A stretch of 64,000 nucleotides of DNA from Tersicoccus solisilvae (GCF_014643255.1 NZ_BMJI01000019.1:1-64000), one strand, 5' to 3'; numbered from the stretch's first letter, positions 54,161-63,585 are shown. Notes: generated by a model not told the origin, from the sequence alone. Numbers and translations: made by a program.

Positions 54161-55930
54161 ATGGCCGGCCCCAGAGAACCCACCGACGAGGAGTTCGACG
54201 TCGTCGTGGTCGGATCGGGGGCCGGCGGACTCTCGACGGCGGTCACGGCCGCGCACCACGGACTGCGGGTCCTCGTCCTCGAACGGGGCCGCCACTGCGG
54301 CGGTGCCACGTCCCGGTCCGGGGGATGGATGTGGACGCCGCGCACGGAGTTCGCCCGCGCCGACGGCGTCGACGAGTCGCTCGATGACGTCAAGGAGTAT
54401 GTGCGGGCCGCCGTCGGGGACGACTACGACGAGACCAGGGTCGACGCCTTCCTGCGCCGCGCCCCGGAGATGGTCTCCTTCTTCCAGCACCACACCGTCC
54501 TGCAGTTCACCCCGGGTGAGAAGATCAACGACATCTACGGCGACCTCCCGCACGCCGGCACCGGGCACCGCTCGGTGGGTCCCGCTCCACTGGACGGCCG
54601 CACCCTCCCGCGAAGCCTGCGCCGCATCCTGGCACCCCAGTATTGGGAGACCTCCTTCCTCGGCATGGGCATCATGGCCGGCCCGGATCTGCAGGGATTC
54701 CTCGCCGCGTCGAAGTTCCAGCTGCACGGCTGGGTCCACTCGGCCCGGCGCGTGCTCGGCTACCTGTGCGACCTGCTCACCACCGGTGCGGGTCAGCACT
54801 GGGTCAACGGCGTCGCCCTGACCGGGCGGCTCGTGAAATCCGCCGTCGATTCCGACGTCGACATCCGCGTGTGCCACCGCGTCACCGCCCTCACCCGAGA
54901 CGACGCGGGCAGGGTCAGCGGCGTTGTCGTCGAGACCCCTCGCGGTCGGCGCACGATCGGCGCCCGCCGCGGCGTCGTCCTCGCCACCGGCGGCTTCTCC
55001 GCGAGCGCGGCCATGCGCCGCGAGTTCTTCCCCCACAACCGGGACGCCGACGACCACGTCACTCTCGCGCCGGCCACCGCCGACGGCGCCGGCATCGCCC
55101 TCGGTCGGTCGGTCGGCGGCGTGCTGGACGCCACGGGCGCCTCCGCGGCGGCCTGGTGCCCGGTCTCCCTCGTGCCCTACCGCAACGGGCGCAGCGGCGT
55201 GTTCCCGCACATCATGGACCGCGCGAAGCCCGGGGCTATCGGGGTCCGCCGCGACGGGAGACGATTCGTCAACGAGGCGAACGGGTACTGGGACTACGTG
55301 ACCGCCATGAACGAGGCGACGCCGGACGGCGAGCAGGCCGAGGCCTGGCAGATCGCCGACGCCCGCGCCGTGGCCCGCTATCCCTTCGGCTTCGCCATGC
55401 CCCGCCCGGTTCCGAAGCTGCCGTTCCTGCGCTCGGGATACCTCGTCAAGGCCGACACGCTCGAGGAACTTGCGGAGCGGTGCGGGATCGATCCAGCGCA
55501 GCTGGCGGCCACTGTCGCCGCGTTCAACGAGCACGCTCGGCGCGGCGAGGATCCGGCCTTCCATCGCGGGCAGACCCCGTTCAATCGTTATGGCGGGGAC
55601 CCTGACGTCGGCCCGAACCCGTCGCTCGCGCCGATCGAGAAGGCGCCGTTCTACGCGGTCCACGTCCGCCAGGGATCCTTCGGCACCTTCGCCGGCCTGC
55701 GCGCCGACGAACGCGCCCGGCTACTCGACGAGCACGGGGTGCCGATCCCCGGCGTCCACGTCGTCGGCGTCGACCAGAAGAACGTGTTCGGCGGCCACTA
55801 CCCGGCCGGCGGCGTCAACATCGGACCGGCCATGACCTTCGGGTACATCGCCGCGCTCGACCTCGCCGCCACCGACCCGGCCGCCGGCTCCCAGCCCGAG
55901 CGGGCCGGGGAGCCCGTCCCCACCACCTGA
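54161..55930 (+). CDS. FAD-dependent dehydrogenase 1 (3-ketosteroid dehydrogenase-like)
   Basis: 589 residues from ATG 54161, after GAGGAAG; upstream codons are in frame but lack support. It has the FAD motif VVGSGAGGLSTA, RFVNEANGY (a Tyr equivalent to a KstD active-site Tyr), and the C-terminal YPAGGVNIGPAMTFGY, the family's second Tyr/FAD region. Relatives include 3-oxosteroid dehydrogenases and fumarate reductase-like flavoproteins. It is the first of three paralogues here, divergent from lysR. No heme-binding domain is present. Confidence 0.85.
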   Translation: MAGPREPTDEEFDVVVVGSGAGGLSTAVTAAHHGLRVLVLERGRHCGGATSRSGGWMWTPRTEFARADGVDESLDDVKEYVRAAVGDDYDETRVDAFLRRAPEMVSFFQHHTVLQFTPGEKINDIYGDLPHAGTGHRSVGPAPLDGRTLPRSLRRILAPQYWETSFLGMGIMAGPDLQGFLAASKFQLHGWVHSARRVLGYLCDLLTTGAGQHWVNGVALTGRLVKSAVDSDVDIRVCHRVTALTRDDAGRVSGVVVETPRGRRTIGARRGVVLATGGFSASAAMRREFFPHNRDADDHVTLAPATADGAGIALGRSVGGVLDATGASAAAWCPVSLVPYRNGRSGVFPHIMDRAKPGAIGVRRDGRRFVNEANGYWDYVTAMNEATPDGEQAEAWQIADARAVARYPFGFAMPRPVPKLPFLRSGYLVKADTLEELAERCGIDPAQLAATVAAFNEHARRGEDPAFHRGQTPFNRYGGDPDVGPNPSLAPIEKAPFYAVHVRQGSFGTFAGLRADERARLLDEHGVPIPGVHVVGVDQKNVFGGHYPAGGVNIGPAMTFGYIAALDLAATDPAAGSQPERAGEPVPTT

Positions 55931-56004
55931 CACGCCTCGCCCGGTGCCCGCACCATCCGGTGCTGCCCGGGCGCCGACCGACCAACGACCACAGGAGGTC
56001 ACCC

Positions 56005-56343
56005 ATGTCACTGTTCACCGTCACCTACCGCTACACCCCCGGGTCCGGCGCCGGACGCGACGAACACCGCCCGGCCCACCTCGCCTTCCTCCAGCGGCTG
56101 TTCGACGAGGGCCGGCTGGTCGTCTCCGGGCCCACCGACGCCACCGGTCCGGAGCCCGGCGCGCTGCTCGTCGTCCGCGGCGACTCCGTCGACGACGTCG
56201 ACGCGACCATGGCGGGCGACCCCTTCGCGCGGCAAGGCTACGTGGAGCGGACGACCCGGTCCTGGGCTCCGAAGTTCGGGGCGGCCCGCCTCGCCGAGAC
56301 CGTGGTCGAGACCGTGCAGACCGGATCGGCGGCCGCCCGATGA
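56005..56343 (+). CDS. YciI family protein
   Basis: 112 residues from ATG 56005, after ACAGGAGGTC. It is a ferredoxin-like alpha/beta fold with the family's HLAFLQRLFDEGRLVVSGP segment (conserved His and Asp). YciI-like proteins include small dehydrochlorinases and muconolactone-isomerase-like enzymes. It heads a coupled run of genes; its stop overlaps the next ATG. Confidence 0.88.
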   Translation: MSLFTVTYRYTPGSGAGRDEHRPAHLAFLQRLFDEGRLVVSGPTDATGPEPGALLVVRGDSVDDVDATMAGDPFARQGYVERTTRSWAPKFGAARLAETVVETVQTGSAAAR

Positions 56344-57452
56344 GCACCCCGACCGTCAGCACCGGCGCGACGAGCACCGGCACCACCACGGTCACCGGCA
56401 ACGGCACCATGCTGGCCGTCCGGACCGTCGCCGCCAACACCCTCGACTACGTCGAGGTCGCCCGGCCCACTGCGGGGACCGGGGAGGCCCTGGTCCGGAT
56501 CGACCACGTCGCCCTGTGCGGCACCGACCTGCACATCTTCGAGGACGACTACGCCTCCGAGTTGCCGCTCGTGCAGGGTCACGAGCTCGCGGGTACCGTC
56601 GTCGCGGTGGGGCCCGGGGTCGACACCCTGGTCGCCGGCGACCGGGTGGCGGTCGATCCCCTCATCCCCTGCGGGGAGTGCGGAGCCTGCCGCGAGGGAC
56701 GTGGCAACGTGTGCGGCCGCCTCGTGGTGTTCGGCTGCTACTGCGACGGCGGCCTCGCCGAGTTCCTCGCCGTCTCCGCCGTTCGGTTGCACCGGCTCCC
56801 CGCGGGGATGCCGTCCGAGCTCGGCGCCATCGCCGAGCCGGTGTCGATCTCCCTCCAGGCCGTCTCCCGTGGTCGCGCCGCCGCGGGGGAGACCGTGCTC
56901 GTGCTCGGCGCGGGGCCGATCGGCCTGCTCGCCACCCTGGCCCTCCGGGATCTCGGGTGCACGGTGATCACCGCCGACACCATCCCGGGACGGCTCGAGC
57001 TGGCGCGCGACTTCGGCGCTCACCACACCCTGCTCATCGACCCCGCCGCGCCCTTCCCCACGGACGAGCTCGACGCGGCGCTGCCCGACACCGCCGCCGA
57101 CGGGCCGCAGCTCGTGCTCGAGGCCACCGGTGTGCCGGCGTCCCTGACCAACGCCGTCACCGCCGTGGCCCCCGCCGGGCGGGTGGTCCAGGTCGGCATC
57201 TCCGTGCGCCCCACCGCTTTCCCGCTCAATCTGCTGCCGTTCAAGGAGATCGACCTGCTGGGAAGCCGCAACAGCCAGGGTCTGATTCCGCAGGCCCTCG
57301 AACTCATCGCCCGCCACCCGGACACCGTGCGCGGCCTCATCACCCACCGGTTCGGGGTGCGCGAACTCGCCACCGCCTTCGCCACCATGCACGACGCCGG
57401 GCAGCGGGTGGGCAAGATCCTCATCGACATGCCCACAGGCGGTCGGTCATGA
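56340..57452 (+). CDS. Zinc-dependent alcohol dehydrogenase (MDR)
   Basis: 370 residues from ATG 56340 (ATGA overlap); an internal ATG at 56409 is a shorter option because the first 23 residues are Thr-rich. The catalytic zinc site has Cys in ALCGTDLH and HE in QGHELAG. The four structural Cys are in CGECGACREGRGNVC, and the NAD motif is GAGPIGLLA. It is probably an alcohol/polyol oxidase step of the catabolic pathway. Confidence 0.92.
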   Translation: MSTPTVSTGATSTGTTTVTGNGTMLAVRTVAANTLDYVEVARPTAGTGEALVRIDHVALCGTDLHIFEDDYASELPLVQGHELAGTVVAVGPGVDTLVAGDRVAVDPLIPCGECGACREGRGNVCGRLVVFGCYCDGGLAEFLAVSAVRLHRLPAGMPSELGAIAEPVSISLQAVSRGRAAAGETVLVLGAGPIGLLATLALRDLGCTVITADTIPGRLELARDFGAHHTLLIDPAAPFPTDELDAALPDTAADGPQLVLEATGVPASLTNAVTAVAPAGRVVQVGISVRPTAFPLNLLPFKEIDLLGSRNSQGLIPQALELIARHPDTVRGLITHRFGVRELATAFATMHDAGQRVGKILIDMPTGGRS

Positions 57453-59179
57453 CGACGACGGCCCCCACCACGCCGATCCTCACTCCCGTCGGGGACCTGC
57501 CCACGGACGTCGACGTCGTCGTCGTCGGCTCCGGGGCGGCGGGGCTGACCGCGGCGACGAGGGCCGCCGACGCCGGTGCCCGCGTCGTCGTCCTGGAGAA
57601 GGCAGCGCAGCTGGGCGGGACGACGGCGGCCGGCGGCGGGGTGCTGTGGGCCCCGGCCAACCGGCTCGGCGCCGCAGCCGGCTACGCCGATTCGCGTGAG
57701 GACGCGCTCGCCTACCTGACCGCCGCGACCGGCGGCACCATGGCACCCGAGGACGTCGCCTGGTACGTGGACCGCTCCGGTGTGGCCGTCGACTGGCTCG
57801 CCGAGCACACACGCGTCCGGCTCACCCCGCTGGCCCGCCCCGACTACCGCCTCGGCTGGCCCGGTGCCACCCGCGGCGGGCGCAGCCTCGACAACGAGGC
57901 CTTCGACGTCGGCGCCGTCCCCGGGCTCCCCGAAACGATCCGGCCGTCGAGCTACTTCCCGCTCCTGACCATGGCCGAGCGGGATGCCCTCAACGGCGCT
58001 GCCCCGGACCCCGCACTCCTGTCTCGCCGTACCGACGACGGTGTGCGGACCATGGGCGGGGCGCTCGTCGCCGGTCTGCTCGTCTCCGCGCTGGACCGCG
58101 GCGTGGCGGTCGCAGCCGGTGCTCCCGTCACCGGGCTCGAGCCGCATGACGACAGCTGGACCGTCACCGTCTCCGGCGGCGCCGGGACCGACACCCGGAT
58201 CTCCGCGCGCGCCGTCGTCCTCGCCTCTGGCGGCTTCGAGTGGAGCGAGGAACTGCAGCGGGCCTTCCTCCCGCACCCGGTCACACCGATCTCCGCCCCC
58301 TCGAACGAGGGCGACGGTCTGCGGCTGGGCCTCGAGCTCGGCGCCGCCGTCGCCGCGATGACCACATTCTGGGGCGTTCCCGTCATCACCCCGCCCGGGC
58401 ACGTCTACGACGGCCGGCCGTCCGGGCGGATGGGCAACGTCGAGATGACCCTGCCCGGCTCGATGACCGTCGGCGCCGACGGCCGGCGCTTCGTCGACGA
58501 GGCCCTCAACTACCACGACGTCTCCCACGTGATGGGCGCCGTCGACGAGCACCGGCTCGTGCCCAAGGGACTGCCCGCCTGGCTCATCGTCGACACCCGC
58601 TACCTGGACACCTACCCGATCGCGGGCTCGACCCCCGGATCACCGGCCGACGGCATGGTCTCCGCGCCCACCGTCGAGCAGCTCGCCATGCGGATCGCGG
58701 TCGACGCAGACGCACTCGCCGACGAGGTCGCGCGCTTCAACGCGGACGCGGCAGACGGCATCGACCGGGTCTTCGGCCGCGGGTCGACGGCCGAAGACCG
58801 GTTCCTCGGCGACGCGAACGTCACCCCGAACCCGTGCCTGCGGCCGCTGACCGAGGCGCCGTTCCACGCCGTTCCCCTGCACTGCGGAGCGCTCGGCACC
58901 TCCGGTGGCCTCGCCACCGACCACCACGCCCGCGTGCTCCGCTTCGACGGCAGCGTGATCGACGGCCTGTACGCCGCCGGCAACGTCTCGGCCACGCCCT
59001 TCGGCGGCGCCTACCCCGGCGGTGGCTCCACCCTCGGCCCCGCCGTCACCCGCGGGTTCGCTGCCGGTGAGCACGCCGGCAGGCTTGCCGCTGCGCATGC
59101 CGGGGCGCAACCGGACCCCCACCCCGATGACGCCGCTGCCACGCGCACTGCCACCGTTTTCCAGGAGTTCCCCGCATGA
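57449..59179 (+). CDS. FAD-dependent dehydrogenase 2 (KstD-like)
   Basis: 576 residues from ATG 57449 (ATGA overlap). FAD motif VVGSGAAGLTAA; RFVDEALNYHD (active-site-type Tyr); and AYPGGGSTLGPAVTRGF, close to the classic KstD C-terminal motif. It is likely a desaturase or dehydrogenase of a cyclic ketone. It is paralogous to the genes at 54161 and 59176 but clearly distinct from both. Confidence 0.86.
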   Translation: MTTTAPTTPILTPVGDLPTDVDVVVVGSGAAGLTAATRAADAGARVVVLEKAAQLGGTTAAGGGVLWAPANRLGAAAGYADSREDALAYLTAATGGTMAPEDVAWYVDRSGVAVDWLAEHTRVRLTPLARPDYRLGWPGATRGGRSLDNEAFDVGAVPGLPETIRPSSYFPLLTMAERDALNGAAPDPALLSRRTDDGVRTMGGALVAGLLVSALDRGVAVAAGAPVTGLEPHDDSWTVTVSGGAGTDTRISARAVVLASGGFEWSEELQRAFLPHPVTPISAPSNEGDGLRLGLELGAAVAAMTTFWGVPVITPPGHVYDGRPSGRMGNVEMTLPGSMTVGADGRRFVDEALNYHDVSHVMGAVDEHRLVPKGLPAWLIVDTRYLDTYPIAGSTPGSPADGMVSAPTVEQLAMRIAVDADALADEVARFNADAADGIDRVFGRGSTAEDRFLGDANVTPNPCLRPLTEAPFHAVPLHCGALGTSGGLATDHHARVLRFDGSVIDGLYAAGNVSATPFGGAYPGGGSTLGPAVTRGFAAGEHAGRLAAAHAGAQPDPHPDDAAATRTATVFQEFPA

Positions 59180-60999
59180 GGCCCGCCGTTTCCGACACCG
59201 CCGCCGACGTCCCCGCCGGCACCACCATCCCGTATCCCTCCGGCGAGCCCGCCGCCGCCCTCCACGACGGCGACGCGCTCGACGTCGTCGTCATCGGTGG
59301 CGGCGGCGCCGGTCTGTCGGCCGCGGTGTACGCCGCCATCGCCGGCCTGCGGGTCGCCGTCATCGAGCGCACCGACCGGGTGGGCGGGACGACGGCGTGG
59401 ACCGCCGGGACCACCTGGGTTCCCGGAACCCACCACGCCGCCGAGGTCGACGCGGCCGACACCCGCGCCGACGCCGCGGCGTTCCTCGACGCCGCCGTCG
59501 GGCCGCACGCCCCGGCAGCGCTGCGGGAGACCTTCCTCGACCTCGGCCCCGAGGCCGTCGCCGTCATGGAGGCTGGCTCGTCCGTGCAGTACGTGGCGCG
59601 GAAGGTCCACCCGGACTACCTCACCCAGCTGCCCGGATCCCGGCTCGCCGGGCGGGCGCTCGAGCCGACCACCTTCGACGGCGCCCGGCTCGGCGAGCGC
59701 CTCGCCCTCGTGCGCGACCCGCTCCCGGAGTTCACCGCCTTCGGCGGCATGTCCATCGAGCGGGACGACATCGGTCACCTCGCGGGTGCCCGCCCCACCG
59801 AGGAGTCCCGGCGGCACCTGCTCGCCCTGCGTCGTGCCTATCGCGACGCCGTCGCCGAGCACGGGCGTGACACCCGGCGCACCATGGGCAACGCCCTGAT
59901 CGCCGGGCTGCTGCACACCCTCGACGAGCGGCGCGTCCCGGTGCTCACCCGCAGCGAGGTCACCTCTGTCACCCGCCGCCAGACCGGGTGGGACGTGCTC
60001 GTCGACGAGGACGGCACCACCCGGCGCGTGACCGCCCGGAACCTCGTCATCGGCTCCGGCGGATTCAATCGGCACCCCGGCCGGCGCGCGGCCCTGCTCC
60101 CGGGTCTCGACGTCTCCTGGTGCCCCGGCGCACCCGGCCACACCGGGCAGGCGCACGACCTCGTCGACCGCCTCGGCGGCCACTACGGTACCGCCGGGTT
60201 CGCCCACACCTTCTACGCCCCGGTGTCCACCCGCCGGCGCGAGGACGGCAGCTGGGCGGTGTTCCCCCATTTCGTCATGGATCGCGCGAAGCCGCACATG
60301 GTGGTCGTGGACCAGCACGGTCGCCGCTACGTCAACGAGGCGACCAGCTATCACCTCTTCGGCAAGCAGATGGTCATGCACGAGCACGAGGATCCCGGCT
60401 CCGCTGCGCCGTCGTTCCTCATCACCGACGCCACCGGCATGTGGACGTACGGTCTCGGCATGGTGCGCCCGTTCCAGCGCGAGCGGGCGCTGCGCCGCTA
60501 CCTCGACGACGGGTACCTGGTCCGCGCCGACTCCCTGACCGAGCTCGCCGAACGGCTGGACGTCCCGGCCGACAACCTGGAGCGAACCATCGCCCACACC
60601 AACACGTCCGCCGCCCGCGGCGAGGATCCCGAGTTTCACCGGGGCTTGAACGACTACCAGCGGTTCAACGGCGACCCCGCCTCCGAGACCGGGCACCCGA
60701 ACATCGCCCCGGTCGACGGCGCCCCCTACTTCGCGGTCCGGATCTATCCCGGTGACATCGGCGCGTCCACGGGGTTCGAAACCGACGCGACGGCCGCGGT
60801 GCTGGGCGCCGACGGCGCCCCGATCGGCGGTGTCTACGCCGTCGGCAACGACATGCAGTCGGTGATGGGCGGCACCTATCCCGCGCCCGGCATCACCATC
60901 GGGCCCGGCCTCGTCTTCGCCTACGCGGCCGTCCGCGCCATCGTCGGCGGCGATCCGCTTCCGGGAGCGCAGACGCGACGCCCGCTGGCGGGGTGGTGA
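59176..60999 (+). CDS. FAD-dependent dehydrogenase 3 (KstD-like)
   Basis: 607 residues from ATG 59176 (ATGA overlap). FAD motif VIGGGGAGLSAA, with a YVNEATSYHLF Tyr region and TYPAPGITIGPGLVF at the C-terminus. It has the same fold as the two preceding flavoproteins, with an N-terminal extension of about 30 residues. Three such enzymes in one cluster suggest sequential desaturations or different stereoisomers. Confidence 0.86.
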   Translation: MRPAVSDTAADVPAGTTIPYPSGEPAAALHDGDALDVVVIGGGGAGLSAAVYAAIAGLRVAVIERTDRVGGTTAWTAGTTWVPGTHHAAEVDAADTRADAAAFLDAAVGPHAPAALRETFLDLGPEAVAVMEAGSSVQYVARKVHPDYLTQLPGSRLAGRALEPTTFDGARLGERLALVRDPLPEFTAFGGMSIERDDIGHLAGARPTEESRRHLLALRRAYRDAVAEHGRDTRRTMGNALIAGLLHTLDERRVPVLTRSEVTSVTRRQTGWDVLVDEDGTTRRVTARNLVIGSGGFNRHPGRRAALLPGLDVSWCPGAPGHTGQAHDLVDRLGGHYGTAGFAHTFYAPVSTRRREDGSWAVFPHFVMDRAKPHMVVVDQHGRRYVNEATSYHLFGKQMVMHEHEDPGSAAPSFLITDATGMWTYGLGMVRPFQRERALRRYLDDGYLVRADSLTELAERLDVPADNLERTIAHTNTSAARGEDPEFHRGLNDYQRFNGDPASETGHPNIAPVDGAPYFAVRIYPGDIGASTGFETDATAAVLGADGAPIGGVYAVGNDMQSVMGGTYPAPGITIGPGLVFAYAAVRAIVGGDPLPGAQTRRPLAGW

Positions 61000-61697
61000 G
61001 GCCCGTGGCGCGGTACCCCGACGGCGCGCGGGCGCTCGTCACCGGCGGCACCGGGGGCATCGGGGCCGCCTGCGCGCGGCGGCTGCGCGCCGAGGGTGTC
61101 GACGTCGTCACCGCCGACCTGCACCCGGACGCCGACATCCGCTGCGACATCACCGACGAGGCGGCCGTCGCGGCGCTTGCGGCCCACGTCGGCCGGGTCG
61201 ACGTTCTCGTCAACTCCGCCGGCATCCAGGGCCTCGAACGGCCGCTCACCGCGACGACCCTGGTCGACTGGCAGCGCGTGTTCCGGGTCAACGTGGACGG
61301 CACCTTTCTGCTGTGCCGCGCGGTGGTGCCCGGCATGACGGCTCGCGGCTGGGGGCGGATCATCAACCTCGCGAGCATCGCCGGGAAGGAGGGCAACGCC
61401 CGGCAGAGCGCCTACTCCGCGTCGAAGGCCGCCGTCATCGGGCTCACCAAGGCGCTGGCCAAGGAGCTGGCCGAGACCGGCGTCCTCGTGCACGCCGTGG
61501 CACCGGCCATCATTCGCACCCCGCTCAACGCCGAGACCGACCCGGACACCTTCGCCCGGCTGCTGGACAAGATTCCGATGCGCAGGGCCGGGGAGCCGGA
61601 TGAACTGGCCGCGCTCGTCGCCTGGCTGGCGTCGGCGGAGTGCACCTTCACCACCGGCGCCGTGCACGATCTCTCGGGCGGTCGCGCCACCTACTGA
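60996..61697 (+). CDS. Short-chain dehydrogenase/reductase
   Basis: 233 residues. GTG 60996 was chosen because it overlaps the flavoprotein stop (GTGA); GTG 60993 is adjacent. It has TGGTGGIG, NSAGIQG, catalytic Ser in NLASIAG and YSASK, a complete classical SDR site. It is the last gene of the coupled catabolic run and may interconvert alcohol and ketone forms of the substrate. Confidence 0.92.
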   Translation: MRPVARYPDGARALVTGGTGGIGAACARRLRAEGVDVVTADLHPDADIRCDITDEAAVAALAAHVGRVDVLVNSAGIQGLERPLTATTLVDWQRVFRVNVDGTFLLCRAVVPGMTARGWGRIINLASIAGKEGNARQSAYSASKAAVIGLTKALAKELAETGVLVHAVAPAIIRTPLNAETDPDTFARLLDKIPMRRAGEPDELAALVAWLASAECTFTTGAVHDLSGGRATY

Positions 61698-61790
61698 CGG
61701 GCGTTCCAGGTCCGGGGTGGGTGACCCGGCCGGGGGGATTCCCAGCATCATCGCAGGCAGGGACCGTGGCCGTGCCGGCATGGGGTGCTC

Positions 61791-61796
61791 TAGGGT
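61791..61796 (+). promoter_or_regulatory. -10 element (TAGGGT) of the NlpC/P60 gene
   Basis: TAGGGT implies a start near 61803 and a 126-nt leader to ATG 61929. Confidence 0.5.
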
Positions 61797-61806
61797 GAGT
61801 CTCATC

Positions 61807-61879
61807 GTGCCGGCCGCTTCGGCGCTCGGGGCGGACCGTTCACTCGCCCGGCCCGCCGGGGGAGTGCGGGGGCCGGCAC
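61807..61879 (+). ncRNA. Structured 5' leader of the NlpC/P60 gene
   Basis: GTGCCGGCC (61807-61815) pairs perfectly with GGCCGGCAC (61871-61879), closing a roughly 73-nt element with inner GC-rich stems. c-di-AMP (ydaO) riboswitches often precede actinobacterial NlpC genes, but I do not see the conserved ydaO core, so the class is open. Confidence 0.35.
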
Positions 61880-61928
61880 TTCTTCACAGCATCGGTGACG
61901 CCGCCGTCGCCGTCACAGGGGGAATGTC

Positions 61929-62684
61929 ATGACCGCTCACTCCGCCCGGCATCGCGCCGAGCCCACCCGGTCCGCCGGGTCCGTCGTTGTCGCACTGGCC
62001 AGCGCCGTCACGTCGGGTGCGGTCGACAGCGCTCTCGGCCGGGCGCTCGACGGTGCCCTCGCCCGCTGCGGTCGACGGGCGGCCACCGGCGCCGCCACGG
62101 TGGCGCTGACCGGCGCGGTCACCCTCGGCCTGGCCGCCCCCGCCCAGGCGCACTGGCTCGTCGCGCCCGCGCCCGCGCCGTCGTCGAGCACCGCGGCCAC
62201 CACGCCGGTCACGGACGCCGCCTGGCCGATCCCCGACACGGGGATCCGCGCCACCCTGCCGACGACGCTCGGTCCGGTCACCACGTGGCGCACCCCGACC
62301 GCCGCGGTCGCCACCGGCGACGCCGCCGCGCTGCGCAACGCCGTCATCGCGACGGCCCAGAACGGGGTGGGCCACCGCTACGTGTGGGGTGGCACGTCCC
62401 CGGTCACGGGCTGGGACTGCGGGGGTTACGTCAGCTGGGTGCTGCGGCAGCACGGCTTCGACCTGCCGGTGCTCGGAGGGGACGCGATGGCCACCGCCCT
62501 CGGGGCCCAGCAGATCCCGCTCGCCGAGGGCCGCCCCGGCGACATCATCTGGATCCCGGGTCAGCACATCGGCATCTACGACGGCAACGGCGGCGTGTTC
62601 GAGGCGCTCAACCCGGTGCAGGGCACCATGCACACCCCGTACCACGGGGGCCTGCTGATCCGGCTGCCCGTCAAGGACGGCTGA
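61929..62684 (+). CDS. Secreted NlpC/P60-family peptidase
   Basis: 251 residues from ATG 61929, with an AGGGGGAA ribosome site. A long N-region leads to a hydrophobic signal segment (TGAATVALTGAVTLGLAAPAQA, about 56-77). The catalytic domain has nucleophile Cys in WDCGGYVSWVL and His in GQHIGIYDG. It should cleave cell-wall peptides between the second and third stem residues or act on related amides. It is monocistronic with a long leader. Confidence 0.88.
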   Translation: MTAHSARHRAEPTRSAGSVVVALASAVTSGAVDSALGRALDGALARCGRRAATGAATVALTGAVTLGLAAPAQAHWLVAPAPAPSSSTAATTPVTDAAWPIPDTGIRATLPTTLGPVTTWRTPTAAVATGDAAALRNAVIATAQNGVGHRYVWGGTSPVTGWDCGGYVSWVLRQHGFDLPVLGGDAMATALGAQQIPLAEGRPGDIIWIPGQHIGIYDGNGGVFEALNPVQGTMHTPYHGGLLIRLPVKDG

Positions 62685-62713
62685 CGCCGGCCGGACCTGC
62701 GCGGGTGCCGTCG

Positions 62714-63352
62714 TCAGATGGTGACGGTGCCGCGGGGGGTCTCGAACGTGACGGACAGGACGCCCGGCGTGCCGTTGGGGGCCACCCAGTCGACGTCGAC
62801 GTCGGCCAGCGCGTCCCGCACGTCCCGGCCCAGCCAGTCGGTCACCCGGGACGGCGAGCCGGCGATCTGCAGCTTCGCCAGCGCGACGTCCGTGGGGGCC
62901 GCCATCGACGGGTGCAGGTCCGGCGGGCTGATCCAGTGGAGCAGGAACGGGACCTGCGGGTCCGCGATCAGGCCCTTGACCCCGATCTGGCGCCACTGCA
63001 GCTCCCGGCCGTCCGGGAACTTCCGGTTGCCCGGCACGGCCTCGCGGCCCAGCCGCTTCTCGTACAGGGCGAGGTCCGACACGCTGACCACCCAGCCGAG
63101 CCAGCCGCCGCCCAGCTCGGATCGCGCCCGCACGGCCTGGCCGAACGGCGCCTTGTCCGCGGACGGGTGGTCGAGCACCTCGACGACCTCGATGTACCGG
63201 TGGTGCTGCAGCGGGAAGATCGCGTTGCGGGTGCCGAACCGGGGGTGGATGCCGCCGGTCACCGGGTGCATGCCGAGGGCCTGGCCGATCTCGTCGGCGC
63301 AGGCGGTCAAGCCCGCGGGTCCGCAGGCGAACGAGACGTGATCCAGGCGCAT
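62714..63352 (-). CDS. VOC-fold (glyoxalase-like) protein
   Basis: 212 residues. ATG at 63352 was preferred over GTG 63358 by AAGGA spacing. It opens MRLDHVSFACG. It has the long-form VOC fold of the glyoxalase_3 type (RNAIFPLQHHRYIEVVEVLD), with a His/Glu pair suitable for metal. The substrate is unknown. It faces the divergent metY riboswitch region. Confidence 0.8.
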   Translation of the reverse strand: MRLDHVSFACGPAGLTACADEIGQALGMHPVTGGIHPRFGTRNAIFPLQHHRYIEVVEVLDHPSADKAPFGQAVRARSELGGGWLGWVVSVSDLALYEKRLGREAVPGNRKFPDGRELQWRQIGVKGLIADPQVPFLLHWISPPDLHPSMAAPTDVALAKLQIAGSPSRVTDWLGRDVRDALADVDVDWVAPNGTPGVLSVTFETPRGTVTI

Positions 63353-63473
63353 GCCCACATCCTTGCACCGGCACCTTTCGCCCGCGGGTTAGGTGACCCT
63401 AATCACCCGGGGCCGGTTCGCCGGGCGTCATCGACTTGCGCGGAGGGGCCGGCGCACCGAACACTGGTGCGCA

Positions 63474-63585
63474 GGTCATGAGCGTCAGCGACATGCAGCC
63501 CCGGCTCGCTGACCGGCAACCCTCCAACCGCGGTGGGGTGCCCCGGGTGAAGACCGGGCGGCGCGCGTTCGCGCGTCGCAAGCGC
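63474..63585 (+). promoter_or_regulatory. SAM-IV-type riboswitch upstream of metY
   Basis: The core runs GGTCATGAGCGTCAGCGAC, GCCCCGGC, GCTGACCGGCAACCCTCC, then CGGTGGGGTGCCCCGGGTGA and GACC closing at 63555. This matches the S-adenosylmethionine aptamer core (P1 GGTC/GACC, GGCAACCCTCC) in its actinobacterial SAM-IV form as I recall it. A GC hairpin (63559-63577) follows and may be the expression platform. High SAM should shut off the downstream methionine gene. Confidence 0.85.

Noticed and set aside
54161-60999. Steroid catabolism cluster
   Set aside because: The flavoproteins look KstD-like, but no ring hydroxylase, Hsa or Mce genes are present and the transporter is MHS-type.
61807-61879. 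ydaO (c-di-AMP) riboswitch assignment
   Set aside because: The position is right, but I could not find the conserved core, so I only call a structured leader.
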